Shown: one piece after another, positions 1-5,975 of the stretch
How the letters are laid out: each line of letters opens with the position of its first letter
How positions within the stretch are numbered: position 1 is the first letter of the stretch
NCBI GenBank assembly: GCA_030842085.1
Contig: JAUUSE010000066.1
Coordinates: forward strand, 1 to 8,950
Reading direction: 5' to 3'
Length of the DNA stretch: 8,950 nucleotides
Origin: Timburyella sp030842085
GTDB taxonomy: Bacteria > Bacillota > Clostridia > Oscillospirales > Acutalibacteraceae
Notes under the pieces: model-generated
The model's database searches: none
Seen by the model: the letters and a program-made list of their open reading frames with translations, nothing else
What the model was told of the DNA's origin: nothing
Position numbers and translations under genes: made by a program

Positions 1-269
1 GCTTAATGATAACGCCGATTTGTCCGCACTCGCTGTTTTCACGCTCAATACTGGTCAGAGAAAATTCACTGCTTGAGATATCGTGCGACATACGGCCGTG
101 CAGCGAGGTTATGCTGACAATAGACGGCGAAGAGTATATACGCCTTAATGGCGATGAGAGGATAAAGGTGAGAAAATCACCTGATAAATATGCACAGCTG
201 ATAAAAATAAAAAGCGACAGCTTTTATCATATTTTTAAGAGCAAAATGAGAGACCGAATGGATATCTGA
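1..269 (+). CDS. nadK: NAD kinase, C-terminal part (5' end outside window)
   Basis: The reading frame is open from the window edge (codons start at base 3) to TGA at 267-269, giving about 88 residues. NAD kinase phosphorylates NAD+ to NADP+ with ATP in the cytosol. The motif TPICPHSL near the start of the visible part is characteristic of the C-terminal beta-rich domain of bacterial NadK, and the remaining residues (strand-like segments ending in KMRDRMDI) fit the family's C-terminus. The catalytic GGDGT motif would lie upstream, outside the window. NadK is usually about 280-290 residues, so roughly the last third is present. The gene is followed 13 bases later by argR with no terminator between, so the two are probably co-transcribed. 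The NadK call is secure; nothing can be said about its promoter. Confidence 0.9.
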   Translation, partial: LMITPICPHSLFSRSILVRENSLLEISCDIRPCSEVMLTIDGEEYIRLNGDERIKVRKSPDKYAQLIKIKSDSFYHIFKSKMRDRMDI

Positions 270-282
270 AAGGAAGAATAGT

Positions 283-729
283 ATGAAAGGCGAGCGGCAG
301 AGGGCTATACTTAATATAATTTCAGAAAATTATGTGGATACTCAGGAAGAGCTTACGCGCCTTTTGAAAGAGGCGGGCTATAATGTCACGCAGGCAACGG
401 TTTCGCGGGATATTAAAGAGCTTCATTTAATCAAAGCGCAGGGGCACGACGGCCGTTCAAGATATGTTCACCGTCAGCCGAATTCACCTATGAACAATTA
501 CAAAACAATACTTAAAAGCTCAATAGTGAGCGTTAATTTCGCAATGAACGATGTTGTCGTGAAGTGCTATTCCGGCACGGCGCCGGCATCGGCTGCTGCT
601 ATTGACGCTATGGATATATCAGAGATAATAGGTACGGTGTCCGGCGATGATACTATTTTAATAATTGCGTCGAGCGAGAAAAACGCAGAAAAAATAAGCC
701 ATATTTTAAAGGATTTTATTGACAAGTAA
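283..729 (+). CDS. argR: Arginine repressor ArgR
   Basis: This 148-residue protein has the usual ArgR length. The N-terminal winged helix-turn-helix (about residues 1-70) contains the recognition segment QATVSRDIKELHL, with the conserved Ser41-Arg42 pair. The C-terminal oligomerisation and arginine-binding domain (about 78-148) contains GTVSGDDTILII, with the Asp122-Asp123 pair that contacts arginine in the family. ArgR senses arginine as a hexamer and represses biosynthesis genes, often activating catabolic ones. The ATG at 283 is preceded by AAGGAAG, a good ribosome binding site. No promoter is visible between nadK and argR. The gene is followed by recN, which has its own promoter. Location between nadK and recN is typical of Clostridia. 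No arginine metabolism genes are in the window, so its targets are elsewhere. Confidence 0.96.
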   Translation: MKGERQRAILNIISENYVDTQEELTRLLKEAGYNVTQATVSRDIKELHLIKAQGHDGRSRYVHRQPNSPMNNYKTILKSSIVSVNFAMNDVVVKCYSGTAPASAAAIDAMDISEIIGTVSGDDTILIIASSEKNAEKISHILKDFIDK

Positions 730-735
730 TTATAC

Positions 736-764
736 TTGACTTTGACTTGATTTAATGATATAAA
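736..764 (+). promoter_or_regulatory. Sigma-A promoter for recN
   Basis: TTGACT (736-741), a 17-base spacer and TATAAA (759-764) match the housekeeping promoter consensus at 5/6 in each hexamer. It lies just after the argR stop and about 50 bases ahead of the recN ATG. A second TTGACT at 742-747 overlaps but is too close to the -10. This suggests recN can be transcribed apart from nadK-argR, although read-through from upstream is also likely because no terminator separates argR and recN. Confidence 0.72.
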
Positions 765-780
765 TTACTGAATTTAGTAA
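765..780. promoter_or_regulatory. Palindrome over predicted recN transcription start
   Basis: TTACTGAATTTAGTAA is palindromic at 14 of 16 positions and starts directly after the -10 hexamer, so it covers the expected transcription start. That is a classical repressor position. It does not match the Bacillus-type LexA box (CGAAC-N4-GTTCG) and is only loosely like an ARG box (it has TGAAT in one half). The regulator is unknown, and an AT-rich chance palindrome remains possible. Confidence 0.4.
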
Positions 781-815
781 AGGTAATATACATTACACAT
801 CTTTGCGGTGATGAT

Positions 816-2498
816 ATGCTGAAATTTTTGACAATTAACAACATAGCGGTTATAGAGCATGCGGAAATAGAATTTTTCAGCGGCTTCAATGTGCTGACAG
901 GCGAAACGGGCGCAGGAAAATCGATAGTGATTGACTCTATAAACGCTGTGCTCGGCGAGCGAACCTCACGCTCTATAATAAGGACGGGGTGTGAGCGGGC
1001 GTCGGTAAGCGCTGTTTTTGAAAATGTCGATGACGGCATAATATCATCTTTAAAGGAAATGGGGTACGAGCCGGAGGCGGACGGCAGCATAATCATACAG
1101 CGAGTTATATCGGCGGACGGCAAAAGCAGCTGCCGTATATGCGGTACTCCCGCTGCGGCGGCAACGGTTAAAGAGATGGCCGGCCGACTTATAAGCATAC
1201 ACGGCCAGCACGATTCGCAGCTGCTGCTTAATCCGCAGAACCATATTAAATATTTGGACGCCGTTGCCGAGAATGACAGCATTAAGCGCGAATATTACAA
1301 ATGCTACCGTCGCGCGGTTGACATAAAAAAAGAACTGGCGTTGCTTACACAGTCTGAAAGCGACAAGACGGCGCGGCTGGATTATTTGAACTTTTTAATA
1401 AATGAGCTTGAAAGCGCTGATATAAAGCCGGGAGAGATGGAACTGCTTAAGGAAAAGCAGGTGCTGTGGCGCAATTACGAAAAGCTTATGGAGCTTATGT
1501 CTGCCGGTACGTCTATGCTTGACGGCGATGATATGTCGCCGGGGGCGGTGTCGCTTGCTGAGTCGGCAGCAGAAGCGTTGGATGAAGCTGAAAAGTACGA
1601 TGCATCGCTTAAGGGACTATCAGAGCGGTTGCGCAGCGCGGCATATGAGTTGGGAGAGGTGCTGTCATCTGTGAAGCGCGCCGCGAGCGATATTGACTTT
1701 GACTCCGGCGACCAGCAGGCAATGGAAGAACGGCTGGATTTGCTTTACCGGCTGACGCATAAATACTCTGCCGATGAGGACCGCCTTATTGAAATTCTTG
1801 AGGAATCGAAAAAAGAGGCGGCGGGAATTGTCGGTGCTGAGGAGAGAATAGCTGAGCTTGAGAGTGAGCTTGAAGAAGCTTCGGCAAAGCTTGAGGCTGC
1901 GGCAAGAAAGCTTACTGATACGAGAAAATCGGCGGGAGGAAAACTGAGCAAAAAAATTTCGGATGAATTGCAGTTCCTCAATATGCCGAATGTGCGGTTC
2001 TGCGTATCGGTAGAGCCTGCCAGATATACTTCAAGCGGCGCCGACGCTGTAGAATTTCTAATTTCGGCCAATCAGGGCGAAGAGCCGCGTCCGCTTTCAA
2101 AGATAGCGTCGGGCGGCGAGCTTTCGCGCATAATGCTGGCTATGAAAAGTGCGTTCAGCGGCAAGTACGACGTCGGCACTGTTATTTATGATGAGATAGA
2201 CGCCGGAATAAGCGGGCTTGCAGCGGAGAAAGTTGGGATAAAGCTTAAGCAGACATCAAGAAACAGTCAGGTTATCTGCGTAACGCACCTTGCGCAGATT
2301 GCATCGGCAGCGGACAATCATTTGCTGATTGAGAAAACTGTGGAGGCAGGGCGCACATTTACAGCCGTAAAGCCGCTTGACTTTAACGGCAGAGTACGCG
2401 AGATAGCGCGCATAATGGGCGGCGCCAGCGTAACGGAAGCGGTGCTTAAAAGTGCTGAGGAAATGATTACAGCAAAATCCGGCTTGACAAAGGATTAG
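816..2498 (+). CDS. recN: DNA repair protein RecN (SMC-like ATPase)
   Basis: This 560-residue protein has normal RecN length. Its order is that of an SMC-like ATPase. The N-terminal ATPase half has Walker A GETGAGKS at residues 29-36. The long central part is rich in Glu, Lys, Ala and Leu (roughly 150-370) and is expected to form the coiled coil. The C-terminal half has the ABC signature SGGELSR from residue 432 and a Walker B segment ending in Asp459-Glu460 (VIYDEIDAGISG). RecN acts early in double-strand break repair, gathering DNA ends and helping RecA. The ATG at 816 has only a modest ribosome binding site (GCGGTG, 805-810). The start fits the family, where MLKxLxIxNxAxIE is the usual beginning. 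It has its own promoter. The last codons carry the -35 box of the downstream T-box transcript. No separate terminator follows, so the T-box terminator may also end recN read-through. Confidence 0.97.
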   Translation: MLKFLTINNIAVIEHAEIEFFSGFNVLTGETGAGKSIVIDSINAVLGERTSRSIIRTGCERASVSAVFENVDDGIISSLKEMGYEPEADGSIIIQRVISADGKSSCRICGTPAAAATVKEMAGRLISIHGQHDSQLLLNPQNHIKYLDAVAENDSIKREYYKCYRRAVDIKKELALLTQSESDKTARLDYLNFLINELESADIKPGEMELLKEKQVLWRNYEKLMELMSAGTSMLDGDDMSPGAVSLAESAAEALDEAEKYDASLKGLSERLRSAAYELGEVLSSVKRAASDIDFDSGDQQAMEERLDLLYRLTHKYSADEDRLIEILEESKKEAAGIVGAEERIAELESELEEASAKLEAAARKLTDTRKSAGGKLSKKISDELQFLNMPNVRFCVSVEPARYTSSGADAVEFLISANQGEEPRPLSKIASGGELSRIMLAMKSAFSGKYDVGTVIYDEIDAGISGLAAEKVGIKLKQTSRNSQVICVTHLAQIASAADNHLLIEKTVEAGRTFTAVKPLDFNGRVREIARIMGGASVTEAVLKSAEEMITAKSGLTKD

Positions 2499-2512
2499 GA
2501 ATTTAATATAAT
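2484..2512 (+). promoter_or_regulatory. Perfect consensus promoter of the tyrS T-box transcript
   Basis: TTGACA (2484-2489), exactly 17 bases, then TATAAT (2507-2512) match the sigma-A consensus at 12 of 12 positions. The -35 box lies inside the recN coding sequence: it is read there as the Leu-Thr codons four and three before the stop. Transcription should start near 2519, shortly before the first T-box helix. A strong constitutive promoter is what an attenuation-controlled gene needs. Confidence 0.88.
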
Positions 2513-2524
2513 ACGGTTAATATG

Positions 2525-2766
2525 TAAAATGCATAGATGCGGACAAGTAAGGCGCAGTTAGGCAGCAGAGAGAGTATCCGGCAGGTGTAAGGATATATGC
2601 GGCTGCGTGCTGAATACAACCACTGAGCAGGATAATCCCGTGTGCGCACGTTACAGCGCAGGATGCAATGCACCCACAAAGGCCGCGCTGCGCGAGCTGA
2701 CGGCAAAATGAGGTGGTACCGCGTTTAATAATACGCCCTCTGTCAGAAATGACAGAGGGCTTTTTG
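2525..2766 (+). promoter_or_regulatory. Tyrosine-specific T-box riboswitch
   Basis: A class I T-box leader senses uncharged tRNA-Tyr and lets transcription continue to tyrS. Visible elements in order are as follows. The S-turn strand AGUA (about 2545-2548) pairs with GAA (2612-2614), which directly precedes the specifier UAC at 2615-2617 (a Tyr codon) and the usual A after it. The distal Stem I has AGAGAG and a CCGGCAGGUGUAAGG loop. A small hairpin follows (CGTG at 2639-2642 with CACG at 2647-2650). The T-box motif AGGTGGTACCGCG is at 2711-2723. The antiterminator forms from GAGG (2710-2713) with CCTC (2737-2740) and GCG (2721-2723) with CGC (2734-2736). Its bulge UGGUACC contains UGGU (2714-2717), complementary to the ACCA end expected of tRNA-Tyr. 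The 5' boundary is approximate. Specificity and downstream gene agree. Confidence 0.95.
2735..2766 (+). terminator. T-box regulated intrinsic terminator
   Basis: GCCCTCTGTC (2735-2744) pairs perfectly with GACAGAGGGC (2751-2760) around a 6-base loop, followed by TTTTTG. The first bases of the left arm are also the right arm of the antiterminator, so the two folds exclude each other. This is the switch of the T-box. It probably also stops read-through from recN. Confidence 0.94.
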
Positions 2767-3260
2767 CTGTTCGCTTAATAAAGACAGCTGCAAAGGAACA
2801 AGAGAATAAGAAATATAAAGCTTTATTGAGATATACCATTTTTAAACATCTGCAAACTTTAGATAACTGATGAAATGTGCGAATACGGAGACCGAAATCG
2901 GCATTTTATATAGGTTAATCTGACGGCATGTATTCATAAAAACAGCATCGTTATTACAGTTGTTTATATTAGGATAGGTAGGATAAAAATTGTCGTAAAG
3001 CTGAGGAAAAATCATGCAGCAGATGGAAAAGAGATGGTCAAGCATATTTAAGCTTTATAATGCGGCGAGCGTCGTCTGTATGCTGCATGAATGCTAATAA
3101 GTCTTATGAAATTTTGCCGGATTATTTGACGTTTGCGCCGCTTTATATCAGCATAAGATATATGCTGCGGCTAAGGCTGATGCTTTGTATAAGCGGAGAG
3201 CTTTGGGCAGCAGGAATTAATGAACAATTTATTTATGATAATCATTTTTAGGAGGAAATT
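2767..3260 (+). other. Unusually long leader between T-box and tyrS
   Basis: This stretch of about 490 bases holds no gene I can support. It contains a 7-bp hairpin with a 5-base loop at 3149-3167 (CAGCATA/TATGCTG). An RNA stem that includes one G-U pair joins ATGCGGC (3060-3066) and GCTGCAT (3082-3088). A lone TATAAT at 3056-3061 has no good -35. A 27-codon micro-ORF (3014-3097) has GAGGA ahead of it. The open frame at 3060-3251 has no ribosome binding site and looks like chance. At the end is a perfect AGGAGG (3250-3255), the tyrS ribosome binding site. The stretch may be decayed sequence, an inserted segment or additional regulatory RNA; I cannot tell which. Confidence 0.5.
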
Positions 3261-4481
3261 ATGGGAGTATATGACGAGCTTAAGGCCAGGGGCATGATTG
3301 CTCAAACAACGCATGAAGAGGAGGTAAAGGACCTTCTCAATAATAAAAAGTGCACATTTTATATAGGTTTTGACCCAACCGCCGACAGCCTGCACGTAGG
3401 GCATTTTGTAACGGTAATGACAATGTCACATCTTCAGCGCGCGGGGCACACGCCGATAGCGCTGTTCGGAGGCGGCACGGGCAAGATAGGCGACCCGTCC
3501 GGTAAGACGGATATGCGCAAAATGATGACGGAGGAAACTATAGATTACAACGTGTCCTGCTTTGTAAAGCAGATGTCGCGATTTATTGATTTTGGCGAAG
3601 GCAAAGCCATAATGGCAAATAATAAAGACTGGCTTGATAATCTTAATTACATTGACTTTCTTCGCGAGATAGGCGTACACTTTTCGGTAAATAAGATGCT
3701 GGCGGCTGAGTGCTATAAGCAGAGGCTTGAGCGGGGACTCTCTTTCTTTGAGCTTAACTATATGATAATGCAGAGCTATGACTTTTTGATGCTTAATAGA
3801 AAATACGGCTGCACGCTTCAGCTTGGTGGAAACGACCAGTGGAGCAACATAATATCCGGCGTTGAGCTTTGCCGCAGGATAGACCAAAAGGATGTATATG
3901 GACTCACGCTTTCCCTGCTGCTGACTCCCGACGGCCGCAAAATGGGCAAGACGGAAAAGGGTGCAGTGTGGCTTGACCCCGACAAGACTTCTCCATATGA
4001 GTTTTATCAGTACTGGCGCAATGTCGATGATGCATCGGTAATAAACAGTATGAACATGCTGACGTTTGTGCCGCTTGAAGAAATTGCTGAATATGCCAAG
4101 CTTGAGGGCAGTGATATAAACAGGGCTAAGGAGCGCCTTGCATACGAAGTGACAAAGCAGGTTCACGGCGAAGATGAGGCTAAAAAGGCTGAAGCAGCCG
4201 CAAAATCAGCATTTTTCGGCAGTCAGGATTCCGACGATATTCCGAGCACTATGCTTGAAGCTGAAGCACTTAGCGACGGCGCTGTAAATATTCTTGATTT
4301 GCTTGTAAAAGCAGGACTGGCTCCATCTAAATCAGAAGCGCGCCGGCTTGTGACGCAGGGCGGCATATCGGCTGACGGCGAGAAAATAACCGATGTAAAC
4401 TTCAGCTTTGACGAAGATAGCCTGAAAAAGGGCGTTATGATTAAAAAGGGCAAGAAGGTTTATCATAAAGTCAGCATGTAG
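3261..4481 (+). CDS. tyrS: Tyrosyl-tRNA synthetase
   Basis: This 406-residue class I aminoacyl-tRNA synthetase charges tRNA-Tyr with tyrosine. The HIGH motif is HVGH at residues 45-48, within IGFDPTADSLHVGH. The KMSKS loop is KMGKT at 227-231. Tyrosine-pocket residues known from the Geobacillus enzyme are present at the expected places: Tyr34, Tyr167, Gln171, Asp174, and Gln193 within GGNDQW. The C-terminal S4 RNA-binding domain (about 343-406, AGLAPSKSEARRLVTQGG) contacts the tRNA. Length and motifs are those of a full, active bacterial TyrRS. The ATG at 3261 has an ideal AGGAGG five bases upstream. Expression is under the tyrosine T-box, about 495 bases before the start. The gene is monocistronic: a strong terminator follows at 4589-4626. 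Confidence 0.98.
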   Translation: MGVYDELKARGMIAQTTHEEEVKDLLNNKKCTFYIGFDPTADSLHVGHFVTVMTMSHLQRAGHTPIALFGGGTGKIGDPSGKTDMRKMMTEETIDYNVSCFVKQMSRFIDFGEGKAIMANNKDWLDNLNYIDFLREIGVHFSVNKMLAAECYKQRLERGLSFFELNYMIMQSYDFLMLNRKYGCTLQLGGNDQWSNIISGVELCRRIDQKDVYGLTLSLLLTPDGRKMGKTEKGAVWLDPDKTSPYEFYQYWRNVDDASVINSMNMLTFVPLEEIAEYAKLEGSDINRAKERLAYEVTKQVHGEDEAKKAEAAAKSAFFGSQDSDDIPSTMLEAEALSDGAVNILDLLVKAGLAPSKSEARRLVTQGGISADGEKITDVNFSFDEDSLKKGVMIKKGKKVYHKVSM

Positions 4482-4497
4482 GCCAATTATATTTGGC
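4482..4497 (+). other. Small hairpin right after tyrS stop
   Basis: GCCAA and TTGGC form a 5-bp stem around a 6-base loop, starting one base after the tyrS stop codon. It is followed by AGTTTATTT, a poor U tract. It may be a minor 3'-end structure and is too weak to call a terminator alone. Confidence 0.25.
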
Positions 4498-4588
4498 AGT
4501 TTATTTACAACATATGTTGCCGAAAGAATTACAAGCGTGATTGTTGACCGTTAAAAAATGATTTTAAATTTTGCATAAATATCATAAG

Positions 4589-4626
4589 AAAAATAACGCA
4601 GCGTATATATAAGCTGCGTTATTTTT
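4589..4626. terminator. Strong, probably bidirectional terminator after tyrS
   Basis: A stem of about 14 bp joins AAAAATAACGCAGC (4589-4602, allowing A-rich outer pairs) to GCTGCGTTATTTTT (4613-4626) around a 10-base AT loop. The T run at the 3' side serves the + strand and the A run at the 5' side would serve the - strand. It ends the tyrS transcript and separates it from the membrane-protein pair. Confidence 0.82.
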
Positions 4627-4849
4627 ATATAGTGCATAAACTTTATTGGATTGCGCAGATTGCATGAAAGTCTGAACCAAAAATATTCTATGAATAAAAA
4701 CAAAATGGTGAAAAAATGAATTGAAGCAGTTAAAATCAATGAAAACGGTCTTTGCGGCAATTTATTAGCTATCTAAAAGTGAGAAACAAGTACTTAATAT
4801 TATTAGAACTTGGAGATTAATTTAAATATATTGCTTTTAAAGACAAAGT
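4627..4849. other. AT-rich intergenic stretch without recognised content
   Basis: Together with the sequence on either side, this fills the 470-base gap between tyrS and the next gene. I see no coding frame with a ribosome binding site on either strand and no conserved RNA motif. Base composition is clearly more AT-rich than in the flanking housekeeping genes. Confidence 0.5.
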
Positions 4850-4877
4850 TTGACATTTTATTTGATAAAAATATTAT
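4850..4877 (+). promoter_or_regulatory. Candidate promoter of the membrane-protein pair
   Basis: TTGACA (4850-4855) is a perfect -35, followed after 16 bases by TATTAT (4872-4877), a 5/6 match to the -10. Other -10-like hexamers lie nearby because the area is AT-rich, including TATAAT at 4915-4920, which has no good -35. The exact -10 is therefore uncertain, though the -35 is striking. Just before the gene, AATAAT at 4918-4923 and ATTATT at 4928-4933 form a short AT-only inverted repeat of doubtful meaning. Confidence 0.55.
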
Positions 4878-4952
4878 ATTATACTTAAATTTATAAAAAA
4901 ATTAATAACTATAGTATAATAATATTAATTATTGATTAAATGGTGAAATAAT

Positions 4953-5348
4953 ATGGAAAATAATAACAACAGAAGACTGCTTATCCTTTTTATTATGTTT
5001 TTGACAATAGACGTATTTATATTGATGACTATTTTAGGTGTTACAGATATAGACATTACGTTTACAGGATTTTTTTTAGGAATTGCTTCATACTTATTGA
5101 CGGCGTTCTTTTTGCAATTACTGGTGCTGCGCATTACGAAACGGCGGCTGATAAGAGCTGTACCGCCGGCTGTTATAGCCGCTGCAGGACTTGCAACATT
5201 GATTAAGGCTTTGCTCTCAGATGGTTGGGACAGCCTTGGATGGATTCTTATCTTTTTCATATTTGTGGGCATGGCGGTAGGGTGCGTGCTTGGATGGACT
5301 GCATATATGGTTTATCCATATTTCAAAAAGAGAAATCCACTTGAATAA
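4953..5348 (+). CDS. Small four-helix membrane protein, paralogue 1 (unknown family)
   Basis: This 131-residue protein matches no family I recognise. After a short polar N-terminus (MENNNNRR) there are four likely membrane helices at about residues 9-29, 39-59, 68-88 and 96-118, then a basic tail. Conserved with its downstream neighbour are TKR (62-64), Pro71, AAAGL (76-80), Ile84-Lys85, GWD (91-93), GW (96-97) and GCVL (110-113). The loops between helices 2 and 3 are basic (RITKRRLIR), suggesting that side faces the cytoplasm. The ATG at 4953 has a weak ribosome binding site GGTGA (4942-4946). A promoter candidate with perfect TTGACA lies about 100 bases upstream. It is likely transcribed with paralogue 2. 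The surrounding DNA is AT-rich compared with neighbours. A real gene is supported by duplication with protein-level conservation; function is unknown. Confidence 0.82.
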   Translation: MENNNNRRLLILFIMFLTIDVFILMTILGVTDIDITFTGFFLGIASYLLTAFFLQLLVLRITKRRLIRAVPPAVIAAAGLATLIKALLSDGWDSLGWILIFFIFVGMAVGCVLGWTAYMVYPYFKKRNPLE

Positions 5349-5398
5349 TCCCGCTGATTGATGCGGCATAATAATTTGTAGAGCTGATTATATAAATA

Positions 5399-5418
5399 GG
5401 CAAAAAATTTTTTGAGCC
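5399..5418. other. A6T6 palindrome between the paralogues
   Basis: CAAAAAATTTTTTG (5401-5414) is a perfect 14-base palindrome, and GG and CC just outside can add two more pairs. It could be a bent A-tract element, or a weak bidirectional attenuator or terminator between the two paralogous genes. The U-rich part sits inside the stem rather than after it, so a standard intrinsic terminator is not convincing. Confidence 0.35.
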
Positions 5419-5454
5419 TAAATAATATTATTTTGCGGTTTGAAAGGAGAAGTT

Positions 5455-5859
5455 ATGAAAAAGCTTAGTAATAAAATATTGCTTATTCTTTTTATTATCT
5501 CTTTTATTATAAATATATTTTTCATGCTGACCATTTTTAACAGTATAGATATAAACGTTCCGTTATGGCTTTCTAAGATATATGCGCACATGGTCATATA
5601 TTTTCCTGCGCTGCCTGCATTTCTTTTGCAGCAGCTGCTGTGCCGCACCACAAAGAGATGGTGGATAAGAATTATGCCTTCTTTTATTGTAGCAGCGGCG
5701 GGACTTGTGACATACATAAAATTCTTGACGGAGAGGGGCTGGGATCAGATTGGCTGGCTTGCTCTATTAGTTATTTGCGTAAGCATGGCAATAGGATGCG
5801 TGCTTAGCTGGGCAGTGTATGGAATTTATTCGTTTATTAGCAGAAAATTGCGCAGATAG
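5455..5859 (+). CDS. Small four-helix membrane protein, paralogue 2 (unknown family)
   Basis: This 134-residue protein is a paralogue of the preceding gene product. A hand alignment over paralogue-1 residues 50-118 shows 36 of 69 identical positions, while the N-terminal halves are more diverged. The four likely helices lie at about residues 8-29, 43-63, 72-92 and 100-122, followed by a basic tail (SRKLRR). Shared motifs are TKR (66-68), Pro75, AAAGL (80-84), GWD (95-97), GW (100-101) and GCVL (114-117). Start choice: a longer frame begins at TTG 5440, but that extension itself encodes the ribosome binding site AAAGGAG (5443-5449), so ATG 5455 is preferred. No separate promoter is evident, so co-transcription with paralogue 1 is likely. 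Function is unknown; I found no enzyme or transporter signature. Confidence 0.82.
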   Translation: MKKLSNKILLILFIISFIINIFFMLTIFNSIDINVPLWLSKIYAHMVIYFPALPAFLLQQLLCRTTKRWWIRIMPSFIVAAAGLVTYIKFLTERGWDQIGWLALLVICVSMAIGCVLSWAVYGIYSFISRKLRR

Positions 5860-5944
5860 GACGCTGTTTTCGGCATAGCATAATATAATTTGCAGAACTT
5901 ATTTAATAAGCGCAGATAATATTAAAAATATAGGGTATAATCAG

Positions 5945-5971
5945 CAGTTAGCTTATATTTAACTGATTTTT
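5945..5971 (+). terminator. Weak candidate terminator after paralogue 2
   Basis: CAGTTA (5945-5950) pairs with TAACTG (5960-5965) around a 9-base loop, followed by ATTTTT. The stem is short and AT-rich, but the place is right, 86 bases after the stop codon of the second membrane gene. Confidence 0.35.
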
Positions 5972-5975
5972 AGAT

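Larger units (their letters stand above)
4953..5909 (+). repeat. Diverged tandem gene duplication
   Basis: The two membrane-protein genes form direct repeats. The similarity goes beyond the coding region: after the first stop (5349-5396) the sequence runs CGCTG...GGCATAATAATTTGTAGAGCT...TATAAATA. After the second stop (5860-5909) it runs CGCTG...AGCATAATATAATTTGCAGAACT...TTTAATAA. This shared 3' flank points to duplication of a unit of roughly 500 bases followed by divergence, rather than independent arrival of two genes. Confidence 0.65.

Noticed and set aside
752..1282. Long - strand open frame (176 codons) opposite the start of recN
   Set aside because: It lies opposite a real recN with Walker A in the + frame, and the predicted protein has no recognisable domain.
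2960..2989. TTGTTT followed by GATAAA/TAAAAA as an internal promoter in the tyrS leader
   Set aside because: Both hexamers are weak and the region is AT-rich. It is no better than background.
2842..3045. Open frame of 67 codons on the - strand in the tyrS leader
   Set aside because: It has no ribosome binding site on that strand and resembles no protein. Chance open frames of this size are expected in AT-rich DNA.
3126..3160. TTGACG at 3126 as an internal tyrS promoter
   Set aside because: No -10-like hexamer lies at 16-18 bases. The nearest AT-rich hexamers are at spacings of 12 and 20.
3060..3251. Open frame of 63 codons on the + strand in the tyrS leader
   Set aside because: There is no ribosome binding site ahead of the ATG, its composition is not protein-like, and it lies in a non-coding leader. 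The several Tyr codons are scattered and the T-box already explains tyrosine control.
3426..4166. Long - strand open frame (246 codons) opposite tyrS
   Set aside because: It is antisense to a fully conserved synthetase with all catalytic motifs. The frame is a codon-usage shadow.
5440..5454. TTG start giving five extra residues for membrane paralogue 2
   Set aside because: The extension encodes the AAAGGAG ribosome binding site of the ATG at 5455, and that site cannot serve a start located before it.
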